The notes beneath the pieces are model-generated. The model worked only from the letters and a program-made list of their open reading frames with translations, ran no database searches and was not told where the DNA came from. Positions 30,354-43,069 of a stretch of 64,000 nucleotides of DNA are shown piece after piece. Origin of the DNA: Zhengella mangrovi (GTDB lineage: Bacteria > Pseudomonadota > Alphaproteobacteria > Rhizobiales > Rhizobiaceae); the NCBI RefSeq assembly GCF_002727065.1, contig NZ_PDVP01000019.1:1-64000 (forward strand), in the 5' to 3' direction. The number at the start of each line of letters is the position of its first letter. Within the stretch, counting starts at the first letter, position 1. Made by a program: the position numbers and the translations under genes.

Positions 30354-31856
30354 ATGCACGAAATTCTGAGTCCGGCCGAAATGGGAAGGGCGGATGCAGC
30401 GGCCATCGCGGCCGGTCCGCTTGACGGACCCGGGCTGATGGAAAATGCGGGCCGTGCGGTTCACCGGGCCATCCTTCAACGGTTTCCCGGCGTCGCCAGC
30501 GTCGCCGTTCTCTGCGGGCCGGGGAACAACGGCGGAGACGGCTATGTCATTGCGCGTCTGCTCGCGGCGGACGGGATGACCGTCCGCGTTCATGCGCTGG
30601 CCGACCCGCGACCCGGCAGCGACGCCGCGCGCGCGGCGTCATCCTGGACCGGCGATGTCCATCCCCTGGAGCGGTTCGATCCGGACGGTGCCGACCTGGT
30701 GGTCGATGCGCTCTTCGGTGCCGGTCTTTCGAAGCCGCTGTCGGGTGAATCCGCGCGTGCGGCCGAAGCCTGCTCGTCCGCGAAGGTTCCCGTCGTGGCC
30801 GTCGATCTTCCGTCCGGTCTCTCGGGCGATACCGGGCAACCGCTCGGGCCATGCTTCCGGGCCGTTCTGACGGTGACCTTCTTTCGCAAGAAGCCGGGGC
30901 ATGTGCTGATGCCGGGCCGGACGCTGTGCGGCGACCTGGTCGTGGCCGATATCGGCATCGCGGACACGATCCTGGCCACCATCGGTCCGAAGACCAGCGA
31001 AAACCTGCCCGGGCTCTGGGCTGCCTGCCTGCCGCGTCCGGATGCCGGGACCCACAAATATGCCCGCGGCGCGGCCGCCGTGCTGTCGGGTGGAGCCGCT
31101 TCCACGGGCGCGGCACGGCTGGCGGCCATGGCGGCGGCGCGCAGCGGGGCCGGGGCCGTGACCGTGCTTTCGCCTCCCTCGGCCGTACTGGTCCACGCGG
31201 CGCACCTGACCTCCGTCATGGTCCGGTCGGTGGCCGATGCGGACGCCATCGGGAGCTTCCTCGGCGAGGGCAAGACGCGCGCCGCGGTCGCCGGTCCGGG
31301 CGCAGGTCTCGGCCCTTCGACCCGGGCGGCCGTGCTCGCCCTGTTGCAGGCGCCGGCCGGCACGGACGGGCGCGGCCTGAATGCCATCGTGCTCGATGCC
31401 GATGCGTTGACGGTCTTCCAGGATGATCCGCCCGCGCTCTTCTCTGCCATCCGCGACAGCGGATCGGCCGTCGTACTGACGCCGCACGCCGGGGAGTTCG
31501 CGCGGCTCTTCCCGGACCTTGCAAGCGACGCAGCAATAGCCAAGACCGAACGAGCGCGCAGGGCCTCGGCGCGGGCGGGCGCGGTGGTGCTGCTGAAAGG
31601 CAGCGACACGGTGATCGCCGAACCCCACGGCCGTACCGCCGTCAATACCAACGCCACCGCGGTACTTGCCACGGCCGGGTCGGGTGACGTGCTCGCCGGG
31701 ATCATCACCGGCCTTCTGGCCCAGGGCATGCCGGCCTTCGAGGCGGCCTGCGCCGGCGCCTGGCTGCACGGCGAGGCCGGCCATGCCGCCGGCCTGCGCC
31801 CCATCGCCGAAGACCTTGTCTCGGCGCTCGGCCGGCTGGCTTTTCCCGGGGCTTGA
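30354..31856 (+). CDS. nnr: Bifunctional NAD(P)H-hydrate epimerase / ADP-dependent NAD(P)H-hydrate dehydratase
   Basis: 500 residues from MHEILSPAEMGRAD. The N-terminal YjeF_N domain (about 1-215) has GPGNNGGDGYVIAR (55-68) for NAD(P)HX epimerisation. The C-terminal ribokinase-like domain (about 235-495) has TPHAGEFARL and ATAGSGDVLAGIITGLLAQG for ADP-dependent dehydration. The enzyme repairs hydrated, inactive NADH and NADPH. Start chosen over an in-frame frame 40 codons longer because the extra part lacks protein-like sequence. It converges on hsp20 with a 25-base gap. Confidence 0.93.
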   Translation: MHEILSPAEMGRADAAAIAAGPLDGPGLMENAGRAVHRAILQRFPGVASVAVLCGPGNNGGDGYVIARLLAADGMTVRVHALADPRPGSDAARAASSWTGDVHPLERFDPDGADLVVDALFGAGLSKPLSGESARAAEACSSAKVPVVAVDLPSGLSGDTGQPLGPCFRAVLTVTFFRKKPGHVLMPGRTLCGDLVVADIGIADTILATIGPKTSENLPGLWAACLPRPDAGTHKYARGAAAVLSGGAASTGAARLAAMAAARSGAGAVTVLSPPSAVLVHAAHLTSVMVRSVADADAIGSFLGEGKTRAAVAGPGAGLGPSTRAAVLALLQAPAGTDGRGLNAIVLDADALTVFQDDPPALFSAIRDSGSAVVLTPHAGEFARLFPDLASDAAIAKTERARRASARAGAVVLLKGSDTVIAEPHGRTAVNTNATAVLATAGSGDVLAGIITGLLAQGMPAFEAACAGAWLHGEAGHAAGLRPIAEDLVSALGRLAFPGA

Positions 31857-31881
31857 AAGCGCAGGCGCCCCGCTGGCCGGC

Positions 31882-32373
31882 TCAGGCCTTGCCGATCTCG
31901 ACCTTGCGGGCGGCCGGGGCCGCTTCCTTGCGCTTCGGCATAGTGACCGTCAGGACACCCTTGTCGAACTTCGCGTCAATGGCATTCGCGTCGACCCGCT
32001 CGGGGATCGGAATGGAGCGCTGGAACGAACCGTAGGACCGCTCGATGACGTGGACGTCGTCCCTGTCGCCGTCATGCTCGATCTTCTTTTCGCCCTTCAG
32101 CGTCAGCATTCCGTTGCGGATCGTCAGGTCAACCTGGTCCTCCGTCATGCCGGGGAGTTCGGCGGTGACGGTGATGGCCTGATCGTTCTCGGCAATGTCG
32201 ATGGCCGGGCGAATGGCGCCGGTCATGTCCAACGACGGCAGGCCGCTCCTGCCAGCCAGTGTGCTGCCGGAGCCGAAAAAGCCTTCCATCAGGTCATCCA
32301 TCTGCTTGCGGAAATCGGTAAAAAGATTTCCGGACCAGGGTGAAAGCGCGTTCTTCGCGGGCTTGTCTGACAT
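31882..32373 (-). CDS. Small heat-shock protein Hsp20
   Basis: 163 residues. A flexible N-terminal arm (about 1-55) precedes the alpha-crystallin domain (about 56-148, with RPAIDIAENDQAITVTAELPGM). The GVLTVTMPKR strand and a C-terminal ARKVEIGKA tail containing the V-E-I anchor follow. Hsp20 oligomers hold unfolding proteins for DnaK/ClpB. AGGAGG is ideally placed before the ATG but is partly covered by the hairpin at 32383-32424, suggesting temperature-sensed translation. Confidence 0.92.
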   Translation of the reverse strand: MSDKPAKNALSPWSGNLFTDFRKQMDDLMEGFFGSGSTLAGRSGLPSLDMTGAIRPAIDIAENDQAITVTAELPGMTEDQVDLTIRNGMLTLKGEKKIEHDGDRDDVHVIERSYGSFQRSIPIPERVDANAIDAKFDKGVLTVTMPKRKEAAPAARKVEIGKA

Positions 32374-32382
32374 GGGAACCTC

Positions 32383-32424
32383 CTTCCTCTTTCGCCCGCA
32401 ACGGTTCATGCGGGCGAGAGGAAG
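32383..32424 (-). promoter_or_regulatory. Leader hairpin next to the hsp20 ribosome-binding site (candidate RNA thermometer)
   Basis: On the minus-strand mRNA, CTTCCTCTCGCCCGC (32424 to 32410) can pair with GCGGGCG-AA-AGAGGAAG (32399 to 32383) around a 10-base loop, with a 2-base bulge. The 3' arm ends inside AAGGAGG, the Shine-Dalgarno sequence at 32385-32379, so part of it is paired at rest. There is no U run after the stem, which argues against a terminator of uvrA. Confidence 0.6.
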
Positions 32425-32488
32425 ATGCCAGACGGAACGGCCGCGGCATTGACGATGGTCAAGCCGGGGGGGGGCGAGGCCCGGCCGC

Positions 32489-35410
<2,922 letters not shown>

Positions 35411-35562
35411 GTCTGCTCGCAGCATGTTCGGCCCGCCGGCCGGCCTGGGAGATGGCCTGGAAAACATATCCGGCGTGTCGCCGCCGATCACGCCTCTCAT
35501 GTAGTCATTGTGCACGGCAGGGAAAGGGGCATCGGATCACCTGCTGACGGCACGTTGCCAGT

Positions 35563-35605
35563 CTATCCACAGAAATGCGGACAAAACAAGAACATCTGTG
35601 GATAA
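35563..35605. promoter_or_regulatory. Pair of opposed DnaA boxes in an inverted repeat
   Basis: TGTGGATAA at 35597-35605 is a perfect DnaA box on the minus strand (TTATCCACA). CTATCCACA at 35563-35571 matches 8 of 9 bases on the + strand. Together they make a 10-bp perfect inverted repeat, TATCCACAGA ... TCTGTGGATA, with 21 bases between. It lies about 150 bases upstream of uvrA, so DnaA could regulate uvrA or be titrated here. Confidence 0.65.
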
Positions 35606-36210
35606 GCGGTGGAAAACCGCTGGCTGGCGGCGAAAAATGTGATCGGCAGCGCCATTGACGAGACGCGGTGCGAGGCGCATCATTTTTCCGGCATCCGACG
35701 GTACGTGGCGCCAGCGGAACGAAGCACCAGCGCGTGCTCCCGTGATGGCAGACAGTCCGTGGATGCGAAGGCCGGTCCGATCCGGCCGCATTGCAAACCA
35801 ACGGGAAGAGGAGAGGAGCATGAATCCGCCGAAGAGTCCCGGCAGGCCCGCCGAACGAGGACGGGCCACGGGTTGCAAGGCCTCCTGGCGCTTGAGCAGC
35901 GCCGCGTGACAGGGGACACCGGCAATTCGCCGACAATCTGATTTTCGAACGGGACGGGCGTGAGGCACTTTTTGAACGCCTCGCAGGTGTCCGGCCCGCC
36001 ACAGCATCCGGTCCACGACCGGTTGAAGGGGTCAAACCCATAGAGGCCCGGCGCGCGCAAGACACAGGATCGCGGCCGGGCCGTTTGCTGCCCGATACCG
36101 CATCTGGATGAGCGCTGCGCAACCATTGCAGCGCCTGCCGGCGCACCGAGAGGGGGGAAGGTCTGGTCTTCGTTCTCGAAGCGAGGCCGCCACGGTTCCT
36201 GGCTGCCCAA

Positions 36211-36239
36211 TTGACGCTGGAACAAAAAAAGAACATCAT
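36211..36239 (+). promoter_or_regulatory. Candidate ssb promoter
   Basis: TTGACG (36211-36216), a 17-base spacer and CATCAT (36234-36239; 4 of 6 bases of TATAAT). The spacer contains the LexA box. The predicted start near 36246 would give ssb a leader of about 165 bases. Confidence 0.5.
36220..36234. promoter_or_regulatory. LexA (SOS) box of alphaproteobacterial type
   Basis: GAACAAAAAAAGAAC is an exact GAAC-N7-GAAC, read on the other strand as GTTC-N7-GTTC, the direct-repeat operator of alphaproteobacterial LexA, including the usual A/T-rich spacer. It fills the spacer of the putative ssb promoter, so LexA binding would exclude RNA polymerase. Confidence 0.75.
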
Positions 36240-36412
36240 GATCCGGCATCATGCGCAGGGCCTGAAGTGCGCAAAGAGGGCGTAAAGCTTCTGTGGACAG
36301 GTGCGCTGATGCCGCGCGTCCGCCTGGTTGACAGTGTAGGGTCCGGGCATTCGAAGAGAGATTGGTGAGGCGCTTTTCTTTGCGCCTCTTGCGACAAGTG
36401 GAGTGAATAGCC

Positions 36413-36919
36413 ATGGCTGGTAGCGTCAACAAGGTCATCCTGGTGGGCAATCTGGGTGCCGATCCGGAGGTCCGCCGTCTCAATTCCGGCGATGCCGTGG
36501 TCAACATGCGCATAGCGACGTCGGAGTCATGGCGCGACAAGAATTCCGGCGAGCGCCGCGAGCGCACGGAATGGCACAATGTCGTCATCTTCAACGAACA
36601 GCTGGCCAAGGTGGCCGAGCAGTACCTGAAGAAAGGCATGAAAGTTTACCTGGAAGGCCAGTTGCAGACCCGCAAGTGGCAGGACCAGCAGGGCCAGGAT
36701 CGGTACACGACCGAGATCGTCCTGCAGCGCTATCGCGGCGAGTTGCAGATGCTCGACAGCCGCGGGCAGGGCGGCGACCAGGGACAGGTCAGCTATGGCG
36801 GCGGCTCGCGCGGCGGGTCCGACTTCGGCTCGTCAGGGCCGTCGGGCGGCAGCAATTACGGCGGCGGCCAGCAGGGCGGCGGTTACTCGCGCGACCTCGA
36901 CGACGAAATCCCGTTCTGA
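36413..36919 (+). CDS. ssb: Single-stranded DNA-binding protein
   Basis: 168 residues. The OB fold covers about residues 4-112 ([38 protein letters not shown]). A Gly/Ser/Gln-rich flexible linker follows, and the acidic tip ends DLDDEIPF, the docking site for RecO, PriA, RarA and others. SSB coats single-stranded DNA in replication and repair. Likely SOS-inducible through the upstream LexA box. Confidence 0.97.
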   Translation: MAGSVNKVILVGNLGADPEVRRLNSGDAVVNMRIATSESWRDKNSGERRERTEWHNVVIFNEQLAKVAEQYLKKGMKVYLEGQLQTRKWQDQQGQDRYTTEIVLQRYRGELQMLDSRGQGGDQGQVSYGGGSRGGSDFGSSGPSGGSNYGGGQQGGGYSRDLDDEIPF

Positions 36920-36936
36920 GGGCCGGCTGCGGGGGC

Positions 36937-37359
36937 ATGGCGCAGCGTCTCGCCCATGTGCAACTCGTCGTGCCTGACTACGACCCGGCCATCGCCTTCT
37001 ATTGCGGCGTGCTGGGCTTCGACCTGATCGAGGACAGTTACCAGCCGGAGCAGGACAAGCGCTGGGTGGTTGTGGCGCCGCCGGGCGGCGGCGCTTCGCT
37101 CGTCCTCGGGCGTGCCGGGTCGCCCGAGCAGGTTGCGGCCGTGGGTAACCAGGCCGGCGGGCGGGTCTTCCTGTTCCTGCAGACCGATGATTTCGCCCGC
37201 GACTACCGGCGATACGGCGAGGCGGGGGTCGAGTTCGCACGGCCGCCCAAGGAAATGGACTACGGCACCGTTGCGGTTTTTCGCGATCCGTTCGGCAATC
37301 TCTGGGACCTGATCCAGTTCGCAGACGGGCATCCGCTGGCGGGTGCCCTGGAGCCATGA
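36937..37359 (+). CDS. VOC (glyoxalase/bleomycin-resistance) family protein
   Basis: 140 residues from MAQRLAHVQLVVPDYDPA. Two beta-alpha-beta-beta-beta modules of the vicinal-oxygen-chelate fold are visible, with YCGVLGFDLIEDS in the first and RDPFGNLWDLIQ in the second. Possible metal ligands are His7 in the first strand and a Glu/Gln in the last. These enzymes handle varied small molecules; the substrate is unknown. It starts 17 bases after ssb and may be cotranscribed. Confidence 0.85.
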   Translation: MAQRLAHVQLVVPDYDPAIAFYCGVLGFDLIEDSYQPEQDKRWVVVAPPGGGASLVLGRAGSPEQVAAVGNQAGGRVFLFLQTDDFARDYRRYGEAGVEFARPPKEMDYGTVAVFRDPFGNLWDLIQFADGHPLAGALEP

Positions 37360-37406
37360 CCCATTCGTGACTGGCGCGTGTCCGGCACGGCCGTCATCAT
37401 GGCGGC

Positions 37407-37775
37407 ATGAAATCTCTGACTTTTGCCATCCTGATTTCCCTTTCTGCCGGTCCGGTCTTCGCCGGCCCGGCCGATGTCGTCGCGGTCCGCTACGACCAGG
37501 GCTCCGACGGGACCTATTCGTTTCATGTCACGGTCCGCCATGACGATGCGGGCTGGGATCATTATGCCGACCGGTGGCAGGTCCTTGGACCCGACGGGAC
37601 GGTGCTCGGCGAACGGGTGCTGGCCCATCCGCACGACAACGAGCAGCCGTTCACCCGGAGCCAGTCGGGCATCGTCATTCCCGATGAGGTGGACGAAGTC
37701 ACGGTGCGTGCCCACGACACGGTTCACGGGTGGAGCGGGCAGGAGGCGACCGTGGCGATGAAGGGCCGCTTCTGA
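37407..37775 (+). CDS. Small secreted protein, function unknown
   Basis: 122 residues with a clear signal peptide (MKSLTFAILISLSAGPVFA, cleavage after about residue 19). The mature 103 residues are beta-rich (YSFHVTVRHDDAGWDHYADRW) with five or six histidines but no cysteine. Proteins of this look, with the DAGWDHYADRW...GERVL-HPH-NEQPFTRS pattern, are conserved in alphaproteobacteria without known function. It converges on marC with a gap of about 65 bases. Confidence 0.75.
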   Translation: MKSLTFAILISLSAGPVFAGPADVVAVRYDQGSDGTYSFHVTVRHDDAGWDHYADRWQVLGPDGTVLGERVLAHPHDNEQPFTRSQSGIVIPDEVDEVTVRAHDTVHGWSGQEATVAMKGRF

Positions 37776-37841
37776 GCGCGCCCTCTCACGCTTCTTCGCC
37801 CTGTCCCTGCCGGAAGATGCCCGCCGTCCAGGCCATGCACG

Positions 37842-38468
37842 TCAGGACGCGGCGAGCGCCTTCACGCCGTCGGCGACGAACTGCACTGCCAGAGCCGAGA
37901 GAATCACGCCGAGCAGGCGGGTCAGGATCGAGCGGCCGGTCTCGCCGAGCACCTTGTCGATGCGGTCGGCGAGCAGGAAGACGAACCATGTCAGCCCGAT
38001 GATGGCGGCGATGATGCCGATCAGGGCGGCGCGCGGCCCGGGTTCGGAAAACTGGCCGGACAACAGGATGACGGCGGAAATGGCGCCGGGGCCGGCTATC
38101 AGCGGAATGGCCAGCGGAAACACGGCGACCTGGCGGATCTCGTCGGCGCTGATGGCGACTTCGGCCGTGTGCTCGTGGCGCTGCTGGCGTTTCTCGAAGA
38201 TCATCTCGAAGGCAATCCAGAACAGCAGCAGCCCGCCGGCCACGCGGAAGGCGGGCAGGGTGATGCCGAAAACGGCGAGAATGCCGGCGCCTGCAAGGGC
38301 AAAGAGGGCGAGCAGGGCAAAGGCCAGCGCGGCGGCGCGCCAGGCCACCTGGTTGCGCTGGCTGCGATCCATGCCGTTCGTCACCGCCAGGAAGAGGGGG
38401 GCGAGGCCGGCGGGGTCGATGGTGACCAGCAATGTCACCACCGCGGTGGCCATCATGTCGTTGAACAT
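37842..38468 (-). CDS. MarC family integral membrane protein
   Basis: 208 residues with six membrane helices. MarC/UPF0056 features are TLLVTIDPAGLAPLFLAVT near the N-terminus and the central FPLAIPLIAGPGAISAVILL repeat half. Despite the name, a role in multiple antibiotic resistance has been refuted for E. coli MarC; the function is unknown. It lies divergent to gyrA, a neighbourhood conserved in rhizobia (ssb-marC-gyrA). Confidence 0.9.
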   Translation of the reverse strand: MFNDMMATAVVTLLVTIDPAGLAPLFLAVTNGMDRSQRNQVAWRAAALAFALLALFALAGAGILAVFGITLPAFRVAGGLLLFWIAFEMIFEKRQQRHEHTAEVAISADEIRQVAVFPLAIPLIAGPGAISAVILLSGQFSEPGPRAALIGIIAAIIGLTWFVFLLADRIDKVLGETGRSILTRLLGVILSALAVQFVADGVKALAAS

Positions 38469-38604
38469 CGCGAATCCGATCCCGTCTTCCGTTTGCCGGC
38501 CCGAAGCCTAGCCGGTTTTGGCGGCCGAATCGACCACGGTCGCGCGGCCGTTCCGCGTGCCCGGCGCATTCCTGCGCTCAGCTTTGGATAACTGCCCGGG
38601 AAAT

Positions 38605-38650
38605 TGGAATGACCGGCCGGAATCCTATATACGGAAACAAGTGATTCCAA
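38605..38650 (+). promoter_or_regulatory. Candidate gyrA promoter flanked by an inverted repeat
   Basis: CTATAT at 38626-38631 resembles the alphaproteobacterial -10 element, with TTGGAA at 38605-38610 as a weak -35 (15-base spacer, short). TTGGAAT (38605-38611) and ATTCCAA (38644-38650) form a 7-bp inverted repeat that brackets the -10 region. gyrA promoters are often supercoiling-sensitive; the meaning of the repeat is unknown. Confidence 0.4.
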
Positions 38651-38668
38651 CGTGATCGTGACACGCAT

Positions 38669-41458
<2,790 letters not shown>

Positions 41459-41463
41459 CACCG

Positions 41464-41610
41464 TCAGTAGCGCCGGCTGGTGCGGTTGTAACCAAAGCGT
41501 GGCCGGATGCGTTCCGGCTGCGGCTCGGGTTTGAGGTCACCAACCAGGCCGATCACGGTGGCGATCAGCATGGCAACGGTCATGGCAGAGGCAAGCAGCA
41601 CGATCATCAT
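41464..41610 (-). CDS. 48-residue single-pass membrane protein, unknown
   Basis: ATG 41610 to TGA 41464, read on the minus strand, with AAGGAGAAAGCC placed ideally upstream. The product starts MMIVLLASAMTVAMLIATVI (one membrane helix), then a Pro/Arg-rich cytoplasmic or periplasmic tail PEPQPERIRPRFGYN ending in RRY. Codon use (mostly C or G at third positions) fits the neighbours. It lies convergent to gyrA, 5 bases from its stop. No family is recognised; the small size explains why it could be overlooked. Confidence 0.75.
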   Translation of the reverse strand: MMIVLLASAMTVAMLIATVIGLVGDLKPEPQPERIRPRFGYNRTSRRY

Positions 41611-41954
41611 TGGCTTTCTCCTTGCTTACATGACGCATCAGAGCGCCAAAAGTTTCAAACAACGCTTTCGCAACATTGCGTGAGTTTGCTTGAATGGACC
41701 GTGATTGCTCCGTTCATCGGCCGTTCATACTGGCGGGTGAACCTTGCGCGAGGCCGATTGCCGGTTGAACACAGGGGCTTCGGACCTGCCTCGGACAGGG
41801 CCTGTCGATGCGATTTCATTTGCCTGGTTTTCCTGCACTCCTGCTGCGCCGGATGAGGCCGCCGGCAAGAAAAAGTTCTCGCTTTGCAGTATTTCGCGAC
41901 CAGGGACGCGAAACCGGTTTCCACTTTCCCTGCAATTGATCTAGAAGCGCTGTC
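41611..41954. other. Intergenic region before coaD with GTTCAT repeats and a dispersed palindromic element
   Basis: No gene is supported in these 344 bases. GTTCAT occurs at 41712-41717 and 41723-41728, eleven bases apart, with the inverted GTGAAC at 41737-41742. GAAACCGGTTTC (41910-41921) followed by CACTTTCCC and TCTAGAAGCGC resembles an element scattered through rhizobial genomes. The upstream part is presumably the promoter region of the 48-residue protein gene. Confidence 0.55.
41903..41952. repeat. Rhizobiales dispersed intergenic palindrome element (GAAACCGGTTTC-CACTTT type)
   Basis: A perfect 12-base palindrome GAAACCGGTTTC is followed by CACTTTCCC and, 20 bases on, by TCTAGAAGCGC. 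I recall this combination (CGGAAACCGGTTTCCACTTT ... CTCTAGA) as a frequent intergenic motif in Rhizobium and Mesorhizobium relatives. The copy ends immediately before the coaD ATG. Identification is from memory of the pattern. Confidence 0.45.
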
Positions 41955-42449
41955 ATGAGCGAGAAAAAAGCCATCTATGCGGGCTCGTTCGACCCGCTCA
42001 CCAACGGTCACCTCGACGTGCTCCACGGCGCGCTGGCGCTGGCGGACACGGTCTTCGTTGCCATCGGCATTCATCCGGGCAAGAAGCCGCTTTTTTCCTT
42101 TGAAGAACGGCTGCGGCTGATCGAGGAAGTCGGGGAGGCCCAACTGGGAGCCGACCATGCCCGTCTGCGAGTCGTCGCCTTCGACGGTCTCGTCGTCGAT
42201 GCGGCGCGGGCGCATGGCGCAACGATGATGATCCGCGGCCTGCGTGACGGGACCGATCTCGACTACGAAATGCAGATGGCGGGCATGAACGGGCAGATGG
42301 CCCCGGATATCGGCACGGTGTTCCTGCCGGCCAGCCCGGCCGTCCGGCATATCACCGCCACATTGGTACGCCAGATCGCGGCCATGGGCGGCGACATTTC
42401 CGGTTTCGTCCCGGGTGTCGTCGAGAAAGCCCTGAAATCGAAATTCTGA
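41955..42449 (+). CDS. coaD: Phosphopantetheine adenylyltransferase
   Basis: 164 residues. The nucleotidyltransferase signature [16 protein letters not shown] holds the T/H-x-G-H type motif (TNGH, residues 14-17). The [22 protein letters not shown] segment near residue 90 binds phosphopantetheine. It adds AMP to 4'-phosphopantetheine in the penultimate step of coenzyme A synthesis. Leads a + strand run with two cyclophilin genes, the order seen in rhizobia. Confidence 0.97.
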   Translation: MSEKKAIYAGSFDPLTNGHLDVLHGALALADTVFVAIGIHPGKKPLFSFEERLRLIEEVGEAQLGADHARLRVVAFDGLVVDAARAHGATMMIRGLRDGTDLDYEMQMAGMNGQMAPDIGTVFLPASPAVRHITATLVRQIAAMGGDISGFVPGVVEKALKSKF

Positions 42450-42471
42450 TCCGATCGGAGAAATGACATCC

Positions 42472-43038
42472 ATGTCCATCCTGCGCTTCGCTGCCGCAAC
42501 GGCCCTTGCCGCTGCCATGAGCCTTTCGGCCCTTCCGGCTTTCGCCTCCAAGCTCGTCATCACGCTGAAGGACGGTGACGTCGTCATCGACCTGGCCGAC
42601 AAGCTTGCGCCCAAGCATGTCGAGCGCATAAAGGCGCTGGCCGAATCGGGCGCCTACGACAACGTCGCCTTCCACCGCGTCATCGACGGCTTCATGGCGC
42701 AGACCGGCGACGTGCAGTTCGGCGACATGGAAGACGGCTTCGATCCGGGCCGCGTCGGAACCGGCGGTTCCGACATGCCGGATCTTCCGGCGGAGTTTTC
42801 CGACGCGCCGTTCGAGGAAGGCGTGGTCGGCATGGCGCGCTCGTCCAATCCGAACTCGGCCAATTCGCAGTTTTTCATCATGTTCGCACCGGCGCCGCAC
42901 CTGAACGGCCAGTACACGGTGGTCGGCAAGGTCGAAAGCGGGATGGACCACGTTCATGCGATCAAGAAGGGCAGCCGGGCGGCCAATGGCTCGGTGGATG
43001 ATCCTGACCGCATGATCAAGGTGCGCGTCGAAGAGTGA
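42472..43038 (+). CDS. ppiA: Periplasmic peptidyl-prolyl cis-trans isomerase (cyclophilin)
   Basis: 188 residues from ATG 42472, chosen because GGAG sits 11 bases ahead; an ATG at 42463 is too close to it. A signal peptide of about 24 residues (ending LPAFA) directs export. The cyclophilin core has FHRVIDGFMAQTGD and NSANSQFFIMF. It speeds proline isomerisation in periplasmic proteins. It pairs with the cytoplasmic paralogue downstream, and the two cores are clearly related. Confidence 0.92.
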   Translation: MSILRFAAATALAAAMSLSALPAFASKLVITLKDGDVVIDLADKLAPKHVERIKALAESGAYDNVAFHRVIDGFMAQTGDVQFGDMEDGFDPGRVGTGGSDMPDLPAEFSDAPFEEGVVGMARSSNPNSANSQFFIMFAPAPHLNGQYTVVGKVESGMDHVHAIKKGSRAANGSVDDPDRMIKVRVEE

Positions 43039-43069
43039 AATCACGAATCTGAACAGGAAGGTAGAGAGA

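Larger units (their letters stand above)
35411..36412. other. 1 kb gene-poor region between uvrA and ssb
   Basis: No gene can be assigned with confidence. Seen here are the paired DnaA boxes (35563-35605), a very short frame after GAGGAGAGGAGC at 35821 (29 codons, + strand), and a minus-strand frame with a cysteine-rich stretch at 35920-36048. The ssb promoter with a LexA box is at 36211-36239. The size is unusual for a window that is otherwise tightly packed. Confidence 0.7.

Noticed and set aside
35563..35605. Chromosomal replication origin
   Set aside because: Only two DnaA boxes and no AT-rich unwinding region or origin-linked genes such as dnaA, hemE or parAB; kept as a regulatory finding instead.
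35820..35909. 29-codon frame after GAGGAGAGGAGC
   Set aside because: The ribosome-binding site is good but the product (Pro/Arg/Ser-rich) has no protein-like features and no downstream terminator; too weak to list as a gene.
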